Below are positions 49,667-50,138 of a stretch of 50,138 bases of DNA, in pieces; the stretch's first letter is position 1; each line of letters begins with the position of its first letter. The position numbers and the translations under genes were made by a program. This DNA comes from Terriglobia bacterium. GTDB lineage: Bacteria > Acidobacteriota > Terriglobia > Bryobacterales > Bryobacteraceae. The stretch covers positions 1-50,138 of the forward strand of contig JAIQFL010000029.1 of NCBI GenBank assembly GCA_020073365.1, read 5' to 3'. Below the pieces are notes generated by a model. It made no database searches. It was not told the origin of the DNA and was given only the letters and a program-made list of their open reading frames with translations.

Positions 49667-50138
49667 GTGACGGAGGTCCCACTCACGCTGCTACCCCGGC
49701 TATGCCCGTTCTGCGGCAATCGGACGATCATCGGCCACGGAGGCCGGCTTAAGCCAGCGCATGATGAATGGCACGAACAGATTTGGATTCGACGGGGACG
49801 CTGTCGCCCGTGCCAAAAGACATTCACGGTGCTGCCCGATTGGTCGCCGCCGTCTGGGACCTACAGCCTCCACTGCCGGCAAAAAGCCTGGGAGCTGTTG
49901 CGGCAATCGGACAGTAACTGGGAGCGATCTGTTCCGGACGTCGCAGACGCGTCACGGTCGCCAGACCCGTCGACGGTACGACGGTGGGCCGGGCGCTTGC
50001 TGCAGTTGGAGCCCTGCTGGCGGCGAAGTTCTGGCAGGCCACTGGCTGGAGTGCCCCCACGTCTCCCACCATCCTTGCCTGGGATTGGACCTCGATCCGC
50101 CGTATTCTGCCCCGGGAGGCAAGAAGTCCATGATTTGC
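49667..50138 (+). CDS. DUF6431-like zinc-ribbon protein, transposase-associated type, cut by window end
   Basis: Open to the end of the window (at least 157 codons, no stop). The N-terminus has PRLCPFCGNRTIIGHG and, after a spacer, GRCRPCQKTFTVLPDWSPP, i.e. a CxxC...CxxC zinc ribbon, then YSLHCRQKAWELL and RRWAGRLLQLEPCW. This looks like a DUF6431-type protein, a family resembling the N-terminal zinc ribbon and HTH part of transposases. No ATG is present after the in-frame stop near 49640; GTG 49667 is the best start. It could belong to an insertion sequence continuing outside the window. Confidence 0.65.
   Translation, partial: MTEVPLTLLPRLCPFCGNRTIIGHGGRLKPAHDEWHEQIWIRRGRCRPCQKTFTVLPDWSPPSGTYSLHCRQKAWELLRQSDSNWERSVPDVADASRSPDPSTVRRWAGRLLQLEPCWRRSSGRPLAGVPPRLPPSLPGIGPRSAVFCPGRQEVHDL

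Noticed and set aside
1-50138. CRISPR array, tRNA and rRNA genes
   Set aside because: Looked for regularly spaced direct repeats and cloverleaf or rRNA signatures on both strands by eye; none were found. A covariance-model scan would be needed to exclude a degenerate tRNA.

Overview
The window reads as chromosomal DNA of a high-GC Acidobacteriota, most like the Bryobacterales / Candidatus Solibacter group. The evidence is a duplicated orphan MacB/FtsX-type permease without its ATPase, an acidobacterial VWFA-type secreted protein, two Oar-like TonB-dependent receptors with an N-terminal carboxypeptidase-regulatory domain, many Tat/Sec-exported enzymes, a PEP-CTERM protein, an orphan secretin, and at least two families of short palindromic repeats scattered between (and inside) genes. 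This assignment rests on family knowledge; no rRNA, tRNA or CRISPR array was found.

Layout. 0-0.9 kb: a PhyH-type dioxygenase between copies of a palindromic repeat. 0.9-6.1 kb (minus): a TonB receptor-cbiM-cbiQ-cbiO cluster for Co/Ni uptake. 6.4-9.6 kb: a small conserved hypothetical and the orphan permease. 10-12 kb: an RsbU/SpoIIE phosphatase whose first ~40 residues copy the start of the SRPBCC gene behind it, then that SRPBCC gene and an ArsR regulator. 12.3-19.7 kb: a plus-strand cluster of exported proteins (unknown, DUF362, two mannonate-dehydratase-like TIM barrels, an enolase-superfamily dehydratase, an RraA-like aldolase/lyase), probably a sugar-acid pathway outside the cytoplasm. 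19.8-20.9 kb (minus): a deaminase-like protein with a C-terminal hydrophobic segment, between two copies of the rraA-like 3' end. 21-23.8 kb: MscS channel and secretin. 24-25.1 kb: a decayed Uma2 gene and a HicBA pair with frameshifted hicA. 25.4-29.5 kb: a long acyl-CoA dehydrogenase overlapping an ETF-quinone-oxidoreductase-like flavoprotein fused to a two-cluster ferredoxin. 29.8-31.3 kb: a PEP-CTERM protein, a second copy of the ferredoxin 3' end, and a YafQ/DinJ toxin-antitoxin pair whose toxin lacks an ATG. 31.4-36.5 kb: VWFA, phosphodiesterase-like, VOC, threonine dehydratase-like, Arg/Asp-rich and beta-barrel proteins. 36.6-44.1 kb (minus): Oar-like TonB receptor, DUF1028 protein, TPR-thioredoxin protein. 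44.2-44.8 kb: a two-gene unit with a ribbon-helix-helix-like protein and palindromic candidate operators. 45-49.4 kb: a 1462-residue M14-type metallopeptidase. 49.7 kb to the edge: a DUF6431-like zinc-ribbon ORF cut by the window end.

The most notable signal is a repeated architecture. At three loci a single cargo gene lies between direct, diverged copies of one end of a neighbouring gene: phosphatase / SRPBCC 5' end; deaminase-like gene / rraA-like 3' end; PEP-CTERM gene / ETF-QO-ferredoxin 3' end. In the third case 12 of 16 differences between the copies are silent, although one copy is a dead fragment. That is expected if the copies diverged in separate functional genes and were then brought together, for example by single-crossover integration of a circular DNA from a relative. 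Other points worth a second look are an in-frame palindromic repeat inside the acyl-CoA dehydrogenase, a tandem duplication that creates a 12-codon ORF coupled between cbiM and cbiQ, and Gly/Ala-rich inserts in three unrelated exported enzymes.
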